A stretch of 64,000 bases of DNA, taken from positions 1,768,308 through 1,832,307 of the forward strand of contig NW_006763291.1 of assembly GCF_000218685.1 (NCBI RefSeq), read 5' to 3'. The translations under genes and the position numbers were made by a program. Every line of letters begins with the position of its first letter. Position 1 is the stretch's first letter. Shown here piece after piece: positions 10,142 to 21,064 of this stretch. The notes below the pieces were generated by a model. That model worked only from the letters and a program-made list of their open reading frames with translations. It searched no databases and was not told the origin of the DNA. The DNA is from Serpula lacrymans var. lacrymans S7.9 (lineage: Eukaryota; Basidiomycota; Agaricomycetes; Boletales; Serpulaceae).

Positions 10142-12300
10142 CTAGAGAGCATTGTTGGAGGTGATATTATAATGCATGACCGGGCCAAAAACGAGTATGA
10201 GATCTACTGGTAGATGTGATGTTACCCATGTGAAGCCTTCCCCTGCTGGCTGTTGTCCTGTTTTGAAATAACTGTTCAACAATGTACATATTGACATTCT
10301 CTTTGACCATAACACTCCCATTAGCATCTCTCGGCCCTCCTGGAAATGCAAAATTTTGTGCGTATACAAGAACTGGCAAAAGGTGCTGAGCAAGGGTGGC
10401 TTTCTTTGGCGCAGTCACCTGGAATATAATGCAAACTTGCATGATTGGAGCAGCTTCAAGAAAAAAGTACAAAATATCAAGTGTAGCTGTATCTTGCTGT
10501 TATACCACACTTGGATGTGCGTGAATGGTAAATCCTGGTAGCCGTCCGGTCCTGAAATCCTGCACCCATGCTGAAAACCTCAAGCATAATTGGCCAAGGC
10601 TGCTGGTAGGTCCCCTAACAAAAAACACTCAGCAGCATCCTTAATTGAGATGGACTTGATCTCTGGTGTCTTGTTGAGATGAAAAGCCGTCTTTGTGTTC
10701 ACAGACTTGACTCCTTTTAGGAAGGGGTTATGCATGGGTTGAACACTGAAGATTTTATCAGGCAGAGTGTGCAACAGCCAAATTGATTCAGGGTCCACCT
10801 CAGCTAAAAGAGAGCTTTCTTTGGCCACTAGATAGTTTATAAGAGAAGCATTTTGGTGCTGCAAGACTGCAAACAAGTGAAACATTCTTGCTTTTTCAGG
10901 TAGTTAAAAAGCTCTATTTGAACGCACTGCATCTCAAAGTAGAGCCGGGTATTGGTACCGCTGAACAAAGGCTTGCAATGAGTAACAAAAAGATGTTCAG
11001 TCACATCAGCTGTGAATTGCATAGGGATAGGGGTTCCCATATTCTGAACCGCTTGAGCAAAGTGCTGTAGTAGCTGGAGCTTTGGAATATTGAAATGCTC
11101 AATGGTTGACAAGGTGCTGCGACGAGCCTTGGAATCTAATATGGCGTGCTCATTATTGTGAAACTCAGCTAGGGAGGCAATCATGGCTGTAATAGATGTT
11201 GGGGTATAAACAGGGGATAGGGCTTAATACATGAAATCAACTAATGCTCGTACAGCTTATAGGAAAGTGGGAGGCACTGCACCAGCAGCTGTTGCAGCAA
11301 TCATTTTTTGGATTTCACAATATTTGCAACCTGTCATTTGCCTAATGTGTGAAATGCCATTCCCAAAATGCCTAAACCCCACTTGTGCATGTAAACTCCT
11401 GTAGTGTACATCTAACCCATCCTTCCCTTCTTCTTATTTGCACCACAACAGCACATAATCAGAAAAGAATTTGTGATAGGTGTGTAGAATCTTGGGAACA
11501 AGGAATTTATGAGGATCAGCCAGAGGCCAACCCCTCCAAAATAGTTGGTGACCACCACCGAGACTGAGGGCCTTTGCAATAAGTAGATAGTTAGCAAAGT
11601 CCCAAGTATTGTATTGTAAGCTATTTAAGGCCAATAGTGTGTCAATACCCAACCATGGTCAATGTGGTCAATTATCACCAAATTTGTTCAAGTATGTGCA
11701 AGATATGAGAGATATGTTTTTCATTGTGCAAGCAATCATTTGCTGCTCCAGCAAGTCTACAACCCAAGCTACAAGAGTTGTTTATGCTTGACAAGCCACA
11801 CCATTAGGATCAGATATACAAACACCTGTTGTGGTTGAGGCTTTGAGGTTCTTTGTAATGATATCCATACATGTATGCCAGATGCAAACAGAGAGAATGT
11901 TTTGATGCTCAGTTTGACAGTCTAAAAATATTGGAATGGGGAGGAAAGCTGTACATAGCCAAGTGTGTGATGTTGCCTTCATATGCATTTCTGAAGAGAT
12001 ATTTGCCAGCATTAGGAATGTCGGGTGCATATCTATGCCGCCTGTTCCTCAAGTAACCGTTGTCTTGTCAGATGCACCAATAACCCCTACAATTAAATCT
12101 AGTAAAATACTTGTCAATATCCTAGTACTGACTGACCTGCTCACCTGTCAGTGTAGCACAGATGAAAATGATGCAAGTCCTTCAAACTCTGACTACAGTC
12201 TTTGTCTCAAACTCATCATGTTATCCTGTGAAAGCATCCCAGATCTCTTTTGTAGTGAATTTGCTGTTAACTTCTCTGACCACAAGAATGAAGTGCCTGC
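10142..12300 (-). pseudogene. Plavaka-type (KDZ-related) DNA transposase, decayed
   Basis: Reading the minus strand from about 12300 downward gives, in order but in shifting frames, the conserved Plavaka blocks: GASDKTTVT, HPTFLMLANISSEMHMKATS, LLALLPIP-like TAFLPIPIFLD, ISDPNGVACQA, FWRGWPLADPHKFLVPKILH, HNNEHAILDSKARR, IPKLQLLQHFAQAV and FTADVTEHLFVTHCK, and a C-terminal MYIVEQLF region. Several in-frame stops (for example directly after DKTTVT) and at least three frame changes interrupt it. The upstream half of the transposase is not found beyond the repeat that begins at 12301. Plavaka elements are abundant in Agaricomycetes. Confidence 0.7.
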
Positions 12301-13185
12301 TAGCATCAGGAAAAACCATATAGCTATATAGCTAGGCAGGTTACTATACCAGCTATAACAGCGTCATCTGGGCTTTGAAATACTATATGCAACTATAGCA
12401 CCAGCTATACCGGATATACCGGCTATAGAAGTTAATAGTGAGCTTTACAGGTATAGTAGTAAGGCTATATGAGCTATGAGAGTTGATTTTGAGCTATAGC
12501 AGTTGTAGGTCAGTAATTTACTAAAATGTTAATTGTTTACTGTATACTCCAGAAATTTTATGTGTAAGTCCAATTATTTAATAAAAGTGATTCCAACATC
12601 AAAAATGTTACTTATTATCTGATTACCAGGTAATATATCTATGGTTTCTTTCATAGCTGCCTATAATGCTATATAGCTGGACTCTATCTATGACCACTCT
12701 CATAGTTTACTAATAGTTGTGAAAATAGTCAAAAGAAATTGACAAAAGCATCTTTAAACCAGTCAAAATAAGTATCAGAATAATTGTCAGAATATTACTT
12801 AGTTGTGCTATAGGAAGTACTTTATCAGGTAGCTGCATATTTCAAAGTCCATAGATACAAGACAGCTTACACCAACAACTTATCAAAAATTTCACTAAGT
12901 CCAAAAAGTGATTATATATAGTATATGGTATATTATTTGTGGAAGCCTACATGGTGTAGTGGATAAGTGCTCTGGTATGCATATGCTTGGTAAGCTTAAA
13001 AAATGGTTAATATGTGGTTGTGGGTTCAATTCCCACAGCTGGCAGATTTTTTGCTAGGCAGCTATCAGAGCTGGTACAATAGGAACTTGTCTACACCAAC
13101 TATATCAGCTATACCAACTATCAAAGCCCTTGTAGATCTATAAGGGCTATAATAGCTATCTGGGGTTTTCCTGATGCTACTATCT
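12301..13185. repeat. repeat with AGCATCAGGAAAA inverted ends and a tRNA-like promoter
   Basis: The block begins GCTAGCATCAGGAAAAACC and ends GGGGTTTTCCTGATGCTAC, so its outer 15-17 bp are inverted repeats. The interior is dominated by AGCTATA/TATAGC words. It directly abuts the Plavaka remnant. It can be read as one TIR element or as two SINE-like copies in opposite orientation; the right part shares its tail and the phrase AATAGG(A/G)ACTTGTCTA with the copy at 15540-15730. Confidence 0.5.
12954..13050 (+). repeat. tRNA-like head (A box, B box, T-run) inside the repeat
   Basis: TGGTGTAGTGG matches the Pol III A box and GGTTCAATTCC the B box. The T arm GTGGG-TTCAATT-CCCAC pairs perfectly, and a T-run follows at about 13046. 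The acceptor ends (GCCTACA and AGCTGGC) pair poorly and no clean anticodon arm can be drawn, so it is a tRNA-derived promoter of a SINE-like repeat or a tRNA pseudogene, not a working tRNA. Confidence 0.5.
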
Positions 13186-15539
13186 CCAACTTTGGCTTAC
13201 TTTTGGACTTCAAAGACAGTATTTCATTGAGTCAAATAAATGCTATGTTGCTTCACATATCTCATGATTAGTCTTCATAAGAATATCTTAACTAGCAGCC
13301 ATGAAACCCTCTCAAAAGTGGATAGGGAGGTAGGATCAATGAAGGAGTTTATAGATGAACATGGGATAAGTTATTCTAATCCAGTGGATAATAAGTGCAC
13401 TGAGGTGTCCAATTCTGACAATGTTCTTATGGTCTGTTATTTATATGCTCTAATCCTTTAGCATACACATTAACCTTTATAACAGGAATAAGGAATTTTT
13501 ATTGTCTTTCAGGAACTTGGAAGCTTTTGGTTGGTTTTCAGTTGTTTATACACCATTATATGTGCATTTTGTAATTATGTAAGTTTGTATGAACACAAGA
13601 AGTGCCTTGAGGCACTTGACCCAAATATAAATGGCCAGCCCATCATTTCCTTCTTTACTACTGTCATGTCAATGTTTGAGTTCCAGCTTGATATTGGAGA
13701 TACAGATAAGTTTCAACTTGATTAGTATTTAGCACAGCACATGATAACTTAATCTTGGAATTGAGGTCACAATCTGAACTACAGTAACTCAAACAATTGT
13801 GAAAGGAACATGAGTAAGGGATGGACTAGAGAACAAGGCTGTGGTGGTGGTCATCCCTGTGGTCATATTCGAAGTTCTGGGATAGAGAGGATAGTTGAGC
13901 CAAGGAGAAGATCCCCCAAAAAAAGGTAAGTCAGTACCATCTCTCTATTCAAGGGCAAGCTGATCTATTGTTTCAATTTATTTGATTAGCAACCGGCAAA
14001 ACCCAAAAAAAAACTCAAATTTGAATACCAGTGGGCTTCTGTTGGCCCCACAGCTGGATAGTGAGGCCAATCAGCCTTTCCTACCTCCTTGATATTGTCC
14101 CCATCCGGTATCCAACCCTGAAATCAACTTTATGTCCCACTCCCTCCTGATAGACCAACTTGATAGCTTTAATTCTTTATTGGCCGGAGAAATGGTGTTT
14201 GCATCACAGACAGATCTGACTTCTGACCAACCAATATACTCTCAAAAGTATGAAGTGGGGCCCTTTGTTCCCCCACCTGGTGCATGCACTGGGGCCTATC
14301 CCCTTATCTATATCTGCTTCACATAAACCTTCCTGCCTGTTTTTAACTATATGTGTATAGTAACATACAAGGTCTAAGCTATATGTGCTATAGCAGCTAT
14401 AGAAGCTATAATAGTCTATGAGACATTTTTCCGGTGCCGATGAGAATGTCCCTATTATTCATACAATGGTTTGGTATGTAGGTAATTTAGCCTAATGGTT
14501 TTATTAAAAAAATCTATCACAAATATCCAAAATATTCATTGTACAGGTACTAGAGAACACTATTGATATTGCATCAAAGTTGAAGTGTCTTGCTTGACAC
14601 ACATGGATGAATTTAAGCGGAGTTTGAATATGTGGCACCAAAGCAAATTTTCCAACAGTTGACTTTGAACACTATAATTGAGTGTGTGAAAATGGACAGT
14701 GACACTGTCTTCACATACTTCTCAGGATTAGATTAGATTTGAGTGCCACATTTTTTTCAGAGTCAGCTCTTAATACATACATGGCACTAGTGTGATGTTA
14801 CATGTCACATCACAATGGCACACTATTGCGCTTCAGAGTCCTGCACATCCTTTTTTCCTTTTAAGTTGCAATAACATTGAGCTAATAGCATACTTGTTAA
14901 GTATGCTGTTAGCTCTAGGTATAGCTTTTTTTAAATAACTATCTTGTAAGGTACTGAAATTAGCTCTGCTCTATTCACAGTGGCCACTGGCACCAGTGCC
15001 ATATCAATACCCAACATATCCCACCACTACATCATCAGCTGGTAGTGGCAGCATACACTATTGCTTCAATTATCACTAAGGTATGTTACAACTACTCCAA
15101 AGTGTGTTTGACCACCTTATCTTTTTCTGAATAGGTGTGAATAGGTTAACAAGCCAAAGTACGTCCCTCCATTTATATCTATACCTATACTTATAATCAT
15201 TTACCAGATGCTTGCACTATCCATCAAGGCTTGACAAACTATAAAAAAAACTTATCAAGTTATTCATGAAATTCTGTGAGTATTGTCAAAGTGTATTTAT
15301 ACAATAATATTGAATGTCGTCTATAGTGAATAAGTATCTTGAGACCAAACAGGAAGTTGAGAGAATTTTCTAGTTTGTGAAGGTTCACTTCATTACAGTA
15401 GTTTACTCTATGCATGTCATACAACAGTATTAGGAATAAATTCTGACAGTTTGCTATATGCTATAGTAAAAGTAAATTTAGTATGATTGATTTGAAACAA
15501 GAATCCAGAATTATGATATCTCTTATACCCTATGAAAGC
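13186..15539. other. AT-rich repeat-poor gap with no gene recognised
   Basis: No exon chains or protein motifs were recognised. Visible structures are two perfect or near-perfect palindromes (around 14791-14814, TGTGATGTTACATGTCACAT core, and 14879-14916, a 16-bp stem with a 5-nt loop) and scattered TATAGCAGCTATAG words around 14380-14420. Confidence 0.4.
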
Positions 15540-15730
15540 AGCCATAGTAAAGGCAACAATGTATATCACAAATGTGCTACTATAGCAGGCATAGCAAACG
15601 GCTCAAAATAGTGCTGCTATATAGAGCTATATAATAGGGACTTGTCTAGGCGTACTATAGCTACTATTTTCCCTATATAGCACTATGGAGGCTATGATAG
15701 CTATAAAAGGCAACTAGGTTTTTCCTGATG
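15540..15730 (+). repeat. SINE-like repeat body and tail, second copy
   Basis: Shares AATAGGGACTTGTCTA and the terminal GGTTTTTCCTGATG with the copy ending at 13180. It is full of CTATAG words. A tRNA-like head is not evident. Its terminal CCTGATG abuts the LTR-family-2 fragment that begins at 15731. Confidence 0.45.
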
Positions 15731-16344
15731 CTGGCTCTAGGGCTAGAGGTATTTTTTGCTATCCTGCTTCCAATAGCCCTTACAGGCTTTCTTAATTATT
15801 GTTACCACTTTGTATCGCAGATCAGAGACTAGGTATCACTCCCAGCCAGCCAGCACAATGGGTAAGGACTGGTGGTAAACATCTCACCAACCAGCTCTAA
15901 ACCCCATCAGTGCCTGGAGGTATTAATAGACATTTTAGTCAGGAACGCACCTCATCATGAGGATATGGTTCCTGAACATGCGTGACAACACTTATTATTA
16001 GTATATTTTCTCACCTGCTGATTAATCTTCAAAGTCGTACGACAGTTATCCTTTTTTCTTATTGGTTGGTTTTCCCCTCAGACCACTTTTCTCTTATTCC
16101 TCTTTCGGTCTGAGGGATAGACGGTTAGCTATAAAAACCCTACACACTCATGTATAGTTCTTTAGCTTTCTATTACTTGAATTACCCGCTTTACTCCTCA
16201 TCAGAAACCTCTGAGTCTACTCCAAGTCCTCTACTTGCTATCTTTACTAGTATCTGTTGACCTCAAGCTCACTGTACCTCTTACTCCCTGCAAGTGCAGT
16301 CGGAGACGGGTATTGTTTTTGTCATAGTTTATTGTTGCCTCACA
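15731..16344 (+). mobile_element. LTR family 2 fragment (5'-truncated)
   Basis: Aligns as the reverse complement with 50575-51070: both have CTGGCTCTAGGGCTAGAGGT at the 5' side, the CCAGCCAGCCAGCACAATGGG block, the TCTGAGGGATAG..TATAAAAAC promoter-like segment, and end TTGCCTCACA. This copy retains roughly 130 bp (about 15930-16060) that the other lacks and has lost the opening TGTTACACCT, which is replaced by the preceding SINE-like repeat. Confidence 0.65.
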
Positions 16345-16597
16345 GATAAATGTGTGATGTGTGGCTATAGGTTGCTTAGTCAACCAAAAGCTGACTAGCA
16401 GATTGAGAGTTCAAGTCCTGTCTGTGTTAATATTTTTTTATCAGCCACACAATAATTTCCAACATCTATAAGGCCATTTATAGAGCTATATGAGGCTCCA
16501 TAGATGGCAGAGGTTTTATAGCAGGTTTGACCACTATAACAGCTTTATGAGTACTTATAGTGCTATAGAGCTCTACCCCCATTTTTCCTGATGATGA
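16345..16597 (+). repeat. SINE-like repeat with tRNA-like head, third copy
   Basis: Begins near GTGTGGCTATAGGTTGC, has a B-box-like AGTTCAAGTCC at 16408-16420 and a T7 run at 16433-16440, then an AGCTATA-rich body, and ends ATTTTTCCTGATG like the other two copies. It is inserted between the LTR-2 fragment and the repeat at 16598. Confidence 0.45.
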
Positions 16598-17030
16598 GGA
16601 TCCAGAAACAGCCATCCGGTGAGAATAAAAAAGACAGTAAAGGGCTCATGGTGGGGCTAGGCAAAGGAAGGGGAGTAAGGGAAATGACAAAAGTGAGGGC
16701 ACAATGCAATGTGTAGCCAGTGGCGATGTGTAAAATTGCTGAAATGCTAAAACATGGAAAGTACTGAATGGAAAGCAAAGGTGAGCATGACTTGATTGCC
16801 TAATACAGGTGGGTGCTGATCAGCCACAAATTCAAAAAAGATGATATTGATTACTATCCCATATGGCACTGTGCCTGTGTGGTGCAAAGGCGAGACTTTC
16901 AAATATTTGCTTTGTTATTAACACCTGTCCATGCTACCAATCAACTTTGGTGCATGACACCGGTCAGAGGAAAATGAAGATGAAGTAGAACTATGCAAAC
17001 AACACAGGGGTTCCACACTAACTGCTGCTT
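16598..17030 (+). repeat. degenerate copy of the 55.8/63.5-kb inverted-arm repeat
   Basis: From GGATCCAGAAAC onward it aligns to 55817-56185 with few gaps, including the unbroken GGCAAAGGAAGGGGAGTAAGGG and the phrase CATGCTACCAATCAACTTTGG. Most differences are C-to-T or G-to-A changes at sites that are CpG in the other copies. After GCATGACACC it continues directly into a segment (GGTCAGAGGAAA ... GTTCCACACTAACTGCTG) that in the left arm lies about 230 bp away and in the opposite orientation. Confidence 0.75.
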
Positions 17031-17090
17031 CTATATACCAGTGTTTTTGTTGTAGCTCCCTTGAGTAACAGCTTGGCTTGCTCAGCATAC

Positions 17091-17190
17091 TAGGGATTGT
17101 AAATTTTGGTTTGATTTGGTTCTCAGACACTTTTGTCTGAACCCCAAACCAAACCTGCAATTATGGCCAAACTGGACCAAACCTGATGGC
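17091..17190 (-). mobile_element. truncated MITE fragment of the GGGATGCCAAA family
   Basis: TAGGGATTGTAAATTTTGG followed by GGTTCTCAGACAC and CCAAACCTGCAA matches the reverse complement of the right end of the MITE at 9448-9851. The other end is missing. Confidence 0.6.
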
Positions 17191-17581
17191 CTCACTGTAC
17201 TTTATTGCTACACCCTCCACTGGATAGTGCTTCCAAATGAGCTCAAAGTGGAGGCCAGTGCTGCAAGATCCCTGCCAGATCTTGTTCATTTATCTTGTTG
17301 ATAACATCATCCAGATTTTGAAATATGAGATGCTACTAGCTAGCATATGTGAGACATCAACATCGAGAGCTTGTCATTCAACTACCTAAAGCAGACATCT
17401 GTGGCCAACTAAGTGGCTGTGCTGCTGTATCATACTGTAAGTGTCTATGTATGGAAATCACCTTCCAACACCAGATTGTCATCATACTTCCCTTATGTGA
17501 AAATTAGTAGAATGACAAATGCAGGAAAAGTAGACAAACCTTTTTGAGCATCGTCTGATCTTCAATCCCCACTTATAATTA
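17191..17581. other. no gene recognised
   Basis: Spacer between MITE copies; no coding or RNA signal. Confidence 0.4.
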
Positions 17582-18398
17582 GGGATGCCAAAGTTCAGGT
17601 TGGGCTAACAGTTCAAAACTGAGAACCACCAAACCGAACCCTAGGTTCAGGTTTGGTTTGGTCTGCGGTTTGGGCATTTTTGCTATTGCCCGAACCTGTT
17701 CAAACCAACGGACTTCAACACCACCACCACCACCACCACCACCCCTCTCCTCCTCCTCCTCCTCCTCCTCCTCCTCCTCCACCACCACCACCACCACAGC
17801 CACACCACTCAAGGGAGGACCCAGGCAATGCGTTGACACATTGCCTGGGTCCTCCCTTGAGTGTCCACCTCCGGGATTGTTTTCGGGAGATTACTGTGCT
17901 CACAGGCTGTGAGTGGGTGGCCTTGGCTTGGCTTGCGGGGAATCTTCGGCGCACGTTCAACCACTCACCTAGAACTGGTACTGCCCACGGGAATCTGAGT
18001 GTCTAATTATAAGATACGTAATGCGATAGGCTCAATGTGGTGTTGACGCGATGCGACTTACTGCCCTGTGCTCTGAACGTCAACTCGATGAAAGTACCAC
18101 CCATCGCGGAGTNNNNNNNNNNNNNNNNNNNNNNNNNNNNNNNNNNNNNNNNNNNNNNNNNNNNNNNNNNNNNNNNNNNNNNNNNNNNNNNNNNNNNNNN
18201 NNNNNNNNNNNNTCTGGTATTAACCCTGTCCCCATGCACTTGCCATATACATGGGGCATCAATTGGTTCACGGTTCAAACCAACCAAACCAGGTTCAGTC
18301 CAGGTTCAGTCCAGTTCAAGCACTTAAAACTGTAGGTTCAGTTCAGGGTTCGGACCAGTGTCTGAGAACTGAACTGCTGCACCAAACTTTGGCATCCC
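17582..18398 (+). mobile_element. MITE with GGGATGCCAAA inverted ends, copy 2 (contains assembly gap)
   Basis: GGGATGCCAAAG at the left and TTTGGCATCCC at the right, both flanked by TA. Contains an expanded (CCA)n(CCT)n(CCA)n microsatellite at 17717-17800. Then comes a perfect hairpin around 17810-17865, in which ACTCAAGGGAGGACCCAGG is mirrored as CCTGGGTCCTCCCTTGAGT with 8 nt of loop plus CAATG/CATTG at its base. About 240 bp after the hairpin is not present in copy 1 and ends in the N-gap. Confidence 0.75.
18113..18212. other. assembly gap, 100 N
   Basis: Exactly 100 N, the usual placeholder for a gap of unknown size. It lies inside the MITE next to the hairpin and microsatellite, which probably caused it. 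Confidence 1.
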
Positions 18399-19097
18399 TA
18401 CTCATAATCATATTCCCCTGCTTCTTGTATGACTTGAAATTTATCAGCCTTGCTTGTTTGCATGCAAAGGAAGATGTAGGGCTTGGAGGTGCCCAGTTCC
18501 ATAGCTATTTGGTTAATAAGTGAACAGTAGACTTGCTCAGTTGACAAAGGGAGCTAGGGCAAATTGGCAGGTCTGAGTCATCGCCACTCAAAGCTACTGA
18601 TGTTCAAGCTAGAGATGCGCTTCTTCATCAACTCTGAAATAGCCTGCGTAAAATAGCACCCCATCCGAGCAGACGGTTAACAACAGTAAGCCTTAGCTTT
18701 TTGAGCTGATAGGGTCAGCACAGGTCAGTAAGGGAAGGACCACTATGGCACATAACTTAGAAAACCATGTGTGCGATATCTGTACGGGCACAAATATCCG
18801 ACTATTCCAGGCTGAAAAATACAAGTCTACAGGGCTGAAAGAACACGTACGTACTGTAGATGACTCAGGTAATCGATGGTCGTATGTGTTTTGCATCATG
18901 TTGACGGCCCCTTCTGGTTGAGCTTGGGAACGATACAATTCACAATTCAGTCTAGAATTAACCAGGCCTTGGCGACAAACAACAAGGCTGGCCAAAAATT
19001 GTATACACAGCGTACAAATAGGTCATTTTAATATCAACACACAGTGAACAAGAACGTACATCTGAGACCACAAATAAACAAGCTATTTTCGGGTAAC
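18399..19097. other. no gene recognised
   Basis: 3' region of the SmD1 gene and unassigned sequence. No exon chain seen on either strand. Confidence 0.4.
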
Positions 19098-19617
19098 TCA
19101 GAAGCCTCGTCCGCGGCCTCTACCCCTTCCTCGACCACGTGCACGTTCGACTACACCTCTACCTCTCCCTCGTCCACGCGCATCGTCTTTCTTTCTACCC
19201 TTCGGTTTGGGCGCATCATCGACGAGCAGTGTGTCCAAGGGCAAAGCATCGGGGAGCACAAAGTACCGAATATTGTTACCCCGAATCGACAACGAATCGA
19301 GTGATGTTGGATCACGATTACGAGTGGTCATTTTGACAGTTTTCAGATGAGTGTTCATCTGCATATCTACTCCTGTAAGAGATTAAAATTTATCAAGTGT
19401 CCTGAGCTAGACGATGAGCATATATTACGTACCAGTGATAGTCCCATGCACTACCGAACCATTTTTCAACTCGATCGTCACTGTCTCATTATTCAATTTC
19501 ATCAAAAATCTAAAAAGCGGACTATCAGCGAATGCCTTACAAAAATTGCAGCGAAGGTATGAATCTTGGAGATCAAAGCCAAAAAATACATATGGTTAAT
19601 CACCTCACGAGCTTCAT
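19098..19617 (-). CDS. SMD1: small nuclear ribonucleoprotein Sm D1
   Basis: Core component of the heptameric Sm ring on spliceosomal U snRNAs. Three exons on the minus strand: 19604-19617 (14 nt, MKLVR start), 19433-19509 and 19098-19372, totalling 366 nt and 121 aa. Sm motif 1 is in [18 protein letters not shown], Sm motif 2 in [34 protein letters not shown] is the SmD1 hallmark between them, and the C-terminus is a Gly-Arg repeat tail (symmetric dimethylarginine target). Length matches the family (about 119 aa). All introns are GT-AG. The protein is essential and the gene is intact. Confidence 0.95.
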
Positions 19618-21011
19618 CTTGGAAAGTTGAGCAGTGGTTTAGAGATAATGTGGCCTGTCGATGTGGTGAGGAAGGCGTGCTGCGGAGTTTCAAATTTAAA
19701 GTGGCTGCGAAAATAGAGATCGCAACTTGGTTGATACACAAACTTGCTTGTAGTTGGTTAGCCATCAAGTATATCTAAACCACCGAATATAGGCAAGAAG
19801 CTGAGGCTTGCAGTCTCCTTCGTGCATGAATGGTAGTACAAGTGAAACAATCTACTGCGACGAAGGCTTCATGCTCAGCTCAGTGATATAAGACCAATCG
19901 AAACTTACCACAGTCCCACTAGACCGAGACTCACAAAATGACATTGTATATTTCGAGGCCAAATGTAGACATGCAAGTAGATGCCAGGAAAGTTACTCTC
20001 TTCGAGGAAGTTTATATCGCACATCGGTTCTGACTTGTGACATGATTATCAGGTGGTTTTCTTGATTTGAAACCGTGCGATCTCAATTTTGTAATCCACT
20101 GAATTTTTAGCCAATGTAGAGCAACAAGGAAAGTATCTAGCGGCAGAGACCGGCTGTGATCACATGACAGCATCTATTCAGAAGTTGTTCACATGAGCTT
20201 GTCCCCTGACTCATCGAAGACCAGTGTCTCCCACTCATGGCAGTAACTTCCGTCATCCTCACTTCTTCCTTCCATGAGGCCTTTGCTGTTCTAGTTCACT
20301 TATCCCCATCATGACCAAGCTACCATCAAGGTCCCACTCGTAGACCACCACTCACAGAACCAGCGTCCGTAATCGCTACGATTCCCGACGGCGTCGCAAG
20401 CGGTCGTGGTCAAGCAATAGGAGCACCGGGGAAGTCTTGCGAGACTTCACTTCATCGGGTAAGCTCCCCAAGCTAAAAGCACTCGGCCCTCAGAAAAGAG
20501 GGGCTTACAACGCGTGTCACATCAGATGGTGCGAGCACTGTTAACGGAGCTATTCTTGTGCAGCCCCTGGGTAGTACCTTTTAGTCAAATATATTCATCA
20601 CTTTTGTCTCCAGCCGCGGATATGGTTCCTTCTTTGATCTGTCCTCTCATCGGTCTCAATGTCTAGCCCCACGTCTTCCCTCCGCCTCCCAACACTTGGA
20701 AGCGCTTTGGGCGTTTGATTCACTGCATCTGACCACTGCATCTGTGATGTCTGGCCAGTAATGGGAATTATCGAGCTAGTCCATATGCACAATATTGATC
20801 CTTTTGATGTTCACTTCCAAATGGACAAATATTAACTGCACGAATACTTGAACACGATGGAGATCCGTTCGGGCTTTACTCGGGAGAGCGTTGAGAACTT
20901 GTAGTCGAGAGGTCTCAGACCCTAAGGGTGACACTAAGATATTAAGACAGCTATTGGTCACGAGCATTCATCTCGAATCATAAGGCGGACCGCCTCCCGT
21001 GCTCCAGGCCT
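19618..21011. other. no established gene
   Basis: Upstream region of SmD1 and of the first alpha-galactosidase. A possible exon near 20370-20560 (+) reads Arg/Ser-rich (RNRYDSRRRRKRSWSSNRS) but has no recognised partner or family. Left unannotated. Confidence 0.35.
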
Positions 21012-21018
21012 TATAAAG
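21012..21018 (+). promoter_or_regulatory. TATA box of alpha-galactosidase gene 1
   Basis: TATAAAG 47 nt before the ATG codon at 21065. Confidence 0.5.
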
Positions 21019-21064
21019 AAGAAAGGTGACTCCGGAAATGTTCATGCTCTCAGAAGCATTCACC

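Noticed and set aside
11936..12331. Plus-strand ORF of 131 codons
   Set aside because: It is the shadow of the minus-strand Plavaka remnant.
12954..13050. A functional tRNA gene
   Set aside because: A box, B box and T arm are good, but the acceptor stem pairs poorly and no anticodon arm with a sensible anticodon can be drawn; it is inside a repeat.
15731..16344. A host gene exon
   Set aside because: It is the LTR-2 sequence shared with 50575-51070, with LTR-type ends and a promoter-like box.
17653..18006. Pro/His-rich ORFs at the MITE
   Set aside because: They are translations of the CCA/CCT microsatellite.
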